Shown: piece after piece, positions 7,050 through 9,296 of the stretch
How positions within the stretch are numbered: the first letter of the stretch is position 1
Layout: each line of letters begins with the position of its first letter
Assembly: GCA_934417455.1 (NCBI GenBank)
Contig: CAKRWK010000031.1
Span: 1 to 9,296, forward strand
Source of the DNA: an uncultured Eubacteriales bacterium
GTDB taxonomy: Bacteria; Bacillota; Clostridia; Oscillospirales; CAG-272
Length of the DNA: 9,296 bases
Direction of reading: 5' to 3'
Made by a program: the position numbers and the translations under genes
Notes under the pieces: generated by a model
Told to the model about the DNA's origin: nothing
Seen by the model: only the letters and a program-made list of their open reading frames with translations
Databases searched by the model: none

Positions 7050-7714
7050 TTTTCCGTCTTTTCGTCCTCCTCTTCCATGCGGCGCCGGACTTCTTCGTCT
7101 ATGCGCCGTCTGATTTCTTTTTCTTTTTCGGTTTTCTTCTGTTCTTCATCGGCCTCTGCCAAGGTCTTCACGACGTCGCGGATGAAAAACACGCCGACGG
7201 ACAGAGCAAACACAGAAACAATGAATATCAGGCCAAACACGCCCGAAAACGCCCGCGACAAAAACGTCATAAAGAAAAGATTTTTCACATACACGGCAAC
7301 GACATCCTCCGGTGCCACCGTCATTTTGTCGGTGACGGCGAGCGGGTGGTCGCCCTTTGTGCGGAACCCTTCCTCCGTTACTTCCGTGACCCGATGTGTA
7401 ATCTGCGCACCGTAAACGGCCGAGGACGGATCGCGACAGACATAGGTAATCACGTCGCCCTCGCGGATGGTGTTTGTGTCCGCGCGGCGGACAAGAATGC
7501 AACTCTGCCGCGCAATGGTCGGTTCCATGCTCTCCGTCTGTACGTACAGCATGGCATACCCGAATACAAAGGCGGTTTTGCCCTTGACCCGGCACACGGT
7601 CGCATACACGGTCAGAAAGACCGCAACGGCGAGAAGCGCGGAAACAGTTACGCTGACGAAGCGGGACAAATACCGTCCCCCGGACGTCCGTGCATCACGG
7701 GTCTGTGCGCTCAT
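7046..7714 (-). CDS. Type I signal peptidase, ER/SipW type (S26B)
   Basis: Membrane protease that removes signal peptides from secreted proteins; 222 residues. A membrane segment lies at about 19-41. The catalytic Ser is S62 in TESMEPTI. In place of the usual bacterial Lys there is His, H107 in QITHRVTEV, the mark of the ER/archaeal/SipW type. D122 in KGDHP is the likely third conserved acidic residue. A second membrane segment lies at about 155-178, followed by an unusual, very charged Glu/Lys/Arg tail at about 184-222 predicted to form a helix or coiled coil in the cytoplasm. The ATG overlaps the preceding gene's stop as ATGA and has AGGAG 5 bases upstream. In Bacillus, SipW processes the matrix protein TasA, but no TasA or camelysin gene is visible here, so its substrate is unknown. 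Placement just before an EAL gene would fit a link between surface matrix and c-di-GMP, as inference only. Confidence 0.93.
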   Translation of the reverse strand: MSAQTRDARTSGGRYLSRFVSVTVSALLAVAVFLTVYATVCRVKGKTAFVFGYAMLYVQTESMEPTIARQSCILVRRADTNTIREGDVITYVCRDPSSAVYGAQITHRVTEVTEEGFRTKGDHPLAVTDKMTVAPEDVVAVYVKNLFFMTFLSRAFSGVFGLIFIVSVFALSVGVFFIRDVVKTLAEADEEQKKTEKEKEIRRRIDEEVRRRMEEEDEKTEK

Positions 7715-9296
7715 TTGTTCTCCTCTTTCCGCGTCTTTTTCGCCTGTTCGGCAAGGTCGGCTATAAAGTTGCGGCTGTCGTCAAGCCCGTAAATTTCCGG
7801 CTCGCTGTCATCCGTTTCCCACCCTTCGGCAAACGGCACTTTCGGTGCGATACTCACGCGCTCCGCCGTAGCGTCCGTGCGTGGAACTTCCGTTTTCGGT
7901 ATGACGGCGGGAACAGCCGCCAGCGCGATCGGTTCCTCCGGCAGGACGGGCATTTTCACCGGGAAGGGCGTGCGGGCTTTGTCTCCGTACACTGTCACCA
8001 CGCGGATAAGACCGCGGGACAGCAACTCTTCGTTTGTCAGCGGCGGGTAATCTTCCGCGCGCATCGGCGTATATTTATCCTCCGGGCGTGGCGCGCCGAG
8101 CGCCATGTTTTCCGCCACACGGAGAATCAACTCTTTTGCATATTTCAGCGCGCGGCCGCTGCGCACGCGCAGAAGTGACGGCGTGTCGGCAAGACGGTCG
8201 GCGTCGCCGACGTCACGCAGGCGGTATTTCGGGTCTTCCCCCGCCGCCGTCAGAGGTAGATAAAGACAGGGTGTTTTTCCGCGCACGGCGATACGCGCTA
8301 TGGCGCGCCGCTTGTGGCGGAAGGTCAGAAAGTCGCGGCTTGTGCGCGCAGAGACTTTCGGATAGGCCAGAATGGCGTTGGCCATTTCGCACACCGTCCG
8401 TTTTCCCTCGTCGTCCAGACCGTGCAGGCGGGACAGGAATGTGCGGTAGATACGCAGACCCCCTGCAACGTCTTCCCCGTCCTCTGCCGTCGGCTCTTCG
8501 TACAGTTCATCGGCGCGCAGAGCCACCTCGACGGCATAGCGGATGTCCTCGTCCGCGGCTTCCTCGCGACGACGATAGACGTGGTTTTCCTCCGCTTCGG
8601 GCGCGGAAAGATCGTCCCGCACATAGGCGGACAGGTCGTTTGTCTTTTCCGCCGCCAACTCATCCCCGAGGCCGAACCCTTCGCAAACGTCATGGCAGAA
8701 GGCCATATACTGGATGGCCGCGCCGTCGTACAGGCGGCGGACATAGTCCGCGCCGACGTCCATGACCTTTTCATCCACGACAAGGCCGTACCCGGCGTCG
8801 TCGTAACTTTCGATAAATTCCCACAACGCAAGACACTGCCGGAAATACTTGTTTTTCAGAATGACGTTGGTGCGCAGAATGGGCGGATACACATAGTTTT
8901 TGCCCATGTTGCGGACAAAGGCCGAGCTCATGTAGGCCCCGGTAATGCCGTGGAGCCGTTCGACGCGGCGATAAAGGTCGCTGTCGTAAGTCGTGTTCTT
9001 CTCGCCGCCGTCTCCGTCGCACCGCTCGGACAGTTCCACCGTCACGGTCACTTTGGCGCGTGCCTCGCCGTGCAGAAAGCTGTCGGTAAATTCCGTCTTG
9101 CGCACGCGCTCGTCCGCGCCGCGCGTCTTCCATATCCGATAGCGACGGTCGACAAAAAGCGCAAGACGGGACAGAAGTGTGTTGATAAATTTGTTTTCGT
9201 AGGTGAGAAGCGAATCTTCGCGGAACACGTTCAGAAGTTTGGTCGGCGTCAGGTTGCCCGCGTCGTCGCGCGACAGATAGTCGGAGTGCTGTGCGA
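7711..9296 (-). CDS. Large charged protein of unknown function (5' end beyond window edge)
   Basis: I do not recognise this protein with confidence. The frame is open to the right edge, giving 527 visible codons; a GTG at 9228 is in frame but the upstream codons continue without a stop (HSDYLSRDDAGNLTPTKLLN precedes it), so that GTG is internal. The part seen is soluble, strongly charged, with no membrane segment or signal peptide. A conserved-looking block runs LTPTKLLNVFRED then LTYENKFINTLLSRL, followed by a segment rich in beta-type alternation (AKVTVTVELSE). A long helical, acidic middle region follows, then a Pro-rich, low-complexity C-terminal stretch ending in Lys/Glu. The YENKF block resembles the YENRF-type block of DUF2357-like proteins, but this is a weak impression without a search. 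It overlaps the signal peptidase gene by 4 bases (ATGA), so the two are co-translated and may work together. Confidence 0.85.
   Translation of the reverse strand, partial: AQHSDYLSRDDAGNLTPTKLLNVFREDSLLTYENKFINTLLSRLALFVDRRYRIWKTRGADERVRKTEFTDSFLHGEARAKVTVTVELSERCDGDGGEKNTTYDSDLYRRVERLHGITGAYMSSAFVRNMGKNYVYPPILRTNVILKNKYFRQCLALWEFIESYDDAGYGLVVDEKVMDVGADYVRRLYDGAAIQYMAFCHDVCEGFGLGDELAAEKTNDLSAYVRDDLSAPEAEENHVYRRREEAADEDIRYAVEVALRADELYEEPTAEDGEDVAGGLRIYRTFLSRLHGLDDEGKRTVCEMANAILAYPKVSARTSRDFLTFRHKRRAIARIAVRGKTPCLYLPLTAAGEDPKYRLRDVGDADRLADTPSLLRVRSGRALKYAKELILRVAENMALGAPRPEDKYTPMRAEDYPPLTNEELLSRGLIRVVTVYGDKARTPFPVKMPVLPEEPIALAAVPAVIPKTEVPRTDATAERVSIAPKVPFAEGWETDDSEPEIYGLDDSRNFIADLAEQAKKTRKEENK
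7720..7726 (-). promoter_or_regulatory. Ribosome binding site of the signal peptidase gene
   Basis: The minus strand reads AGAGGAG then AACAA before the ATG at 7714. It supports the start that overlaps the upstream stop codon, so translation is both coupled and independently primed. Confidence 0.7.

Noticed and set aside
9226..9228. GTG as the start of the unknown protein
   Set aside because: The frame continues upstream to the window edge with protein-like codons and no stop, and there is no ribosome binding site in front of this GTG.

Overview
The window reads as a Gram-positive, Clostridia-like (Firmicutes) chromosome segment. The signs are strong AGGAGG-type ribosome binding sites, tightly overlapping genes, an ER/SipW-type Ser-His signal peptidase, and a hybrid histidine kinase whose H-box (SHDLRTPINGIRGM) is of the kind common in gut Clostridia. 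This assignment is inference from style and families; there is no rRNA or other marker gene. No tRNA, rRNA, CRISPR array, transposase or phage gene was seen.

All six genes lie on the minus strand, so transcription runs from high to low coordinates. They form two clusters separated by one AT-rich gap at 4580-4763. The first cluster (9296 down to 4764) is a large unrecognised protein, open at the window's right edge; a SipW-type signal peptidase; and a membrane-anchored protein with a degenerate GGDEF and an apparently active EAL domain, expected to degrade c-di-GMP. Both internal junctions are 4-base ATGA overlaps.

The second cluster (4579 down to 1, open at the left edge) is a GGDEF-receiver-HD-GYP protein able in principle both to make and to break c-di-GMP; a solute-binding lipoprotein; and a membrane hybrid histidine kinase cut off at the first residues of its receiver domain. 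No ABC permease or ATPase is next to the binding protein, so it may act as the ligand-sensing partner of the kinase rather than in import. The kinase could in turn phosphorylate the receiver in the GGDEF/HD-GYP protein. Together with the neighbouring EAL protein, the window looks like a c-di-GMP signalling locus with input from an extracellular solute.

The gap holds a strong AGGAGG site that fixes the start of the GGDEF-receiver-HD-GYP gene, a weak promoter candidate, and a set of short inverted repeats that can pair in two mutually exclusive ways. A perfect 12-base-arm hairpin next to a 14-base palindrome sits inside the kinase gene, exactly in the linker before its receiver.
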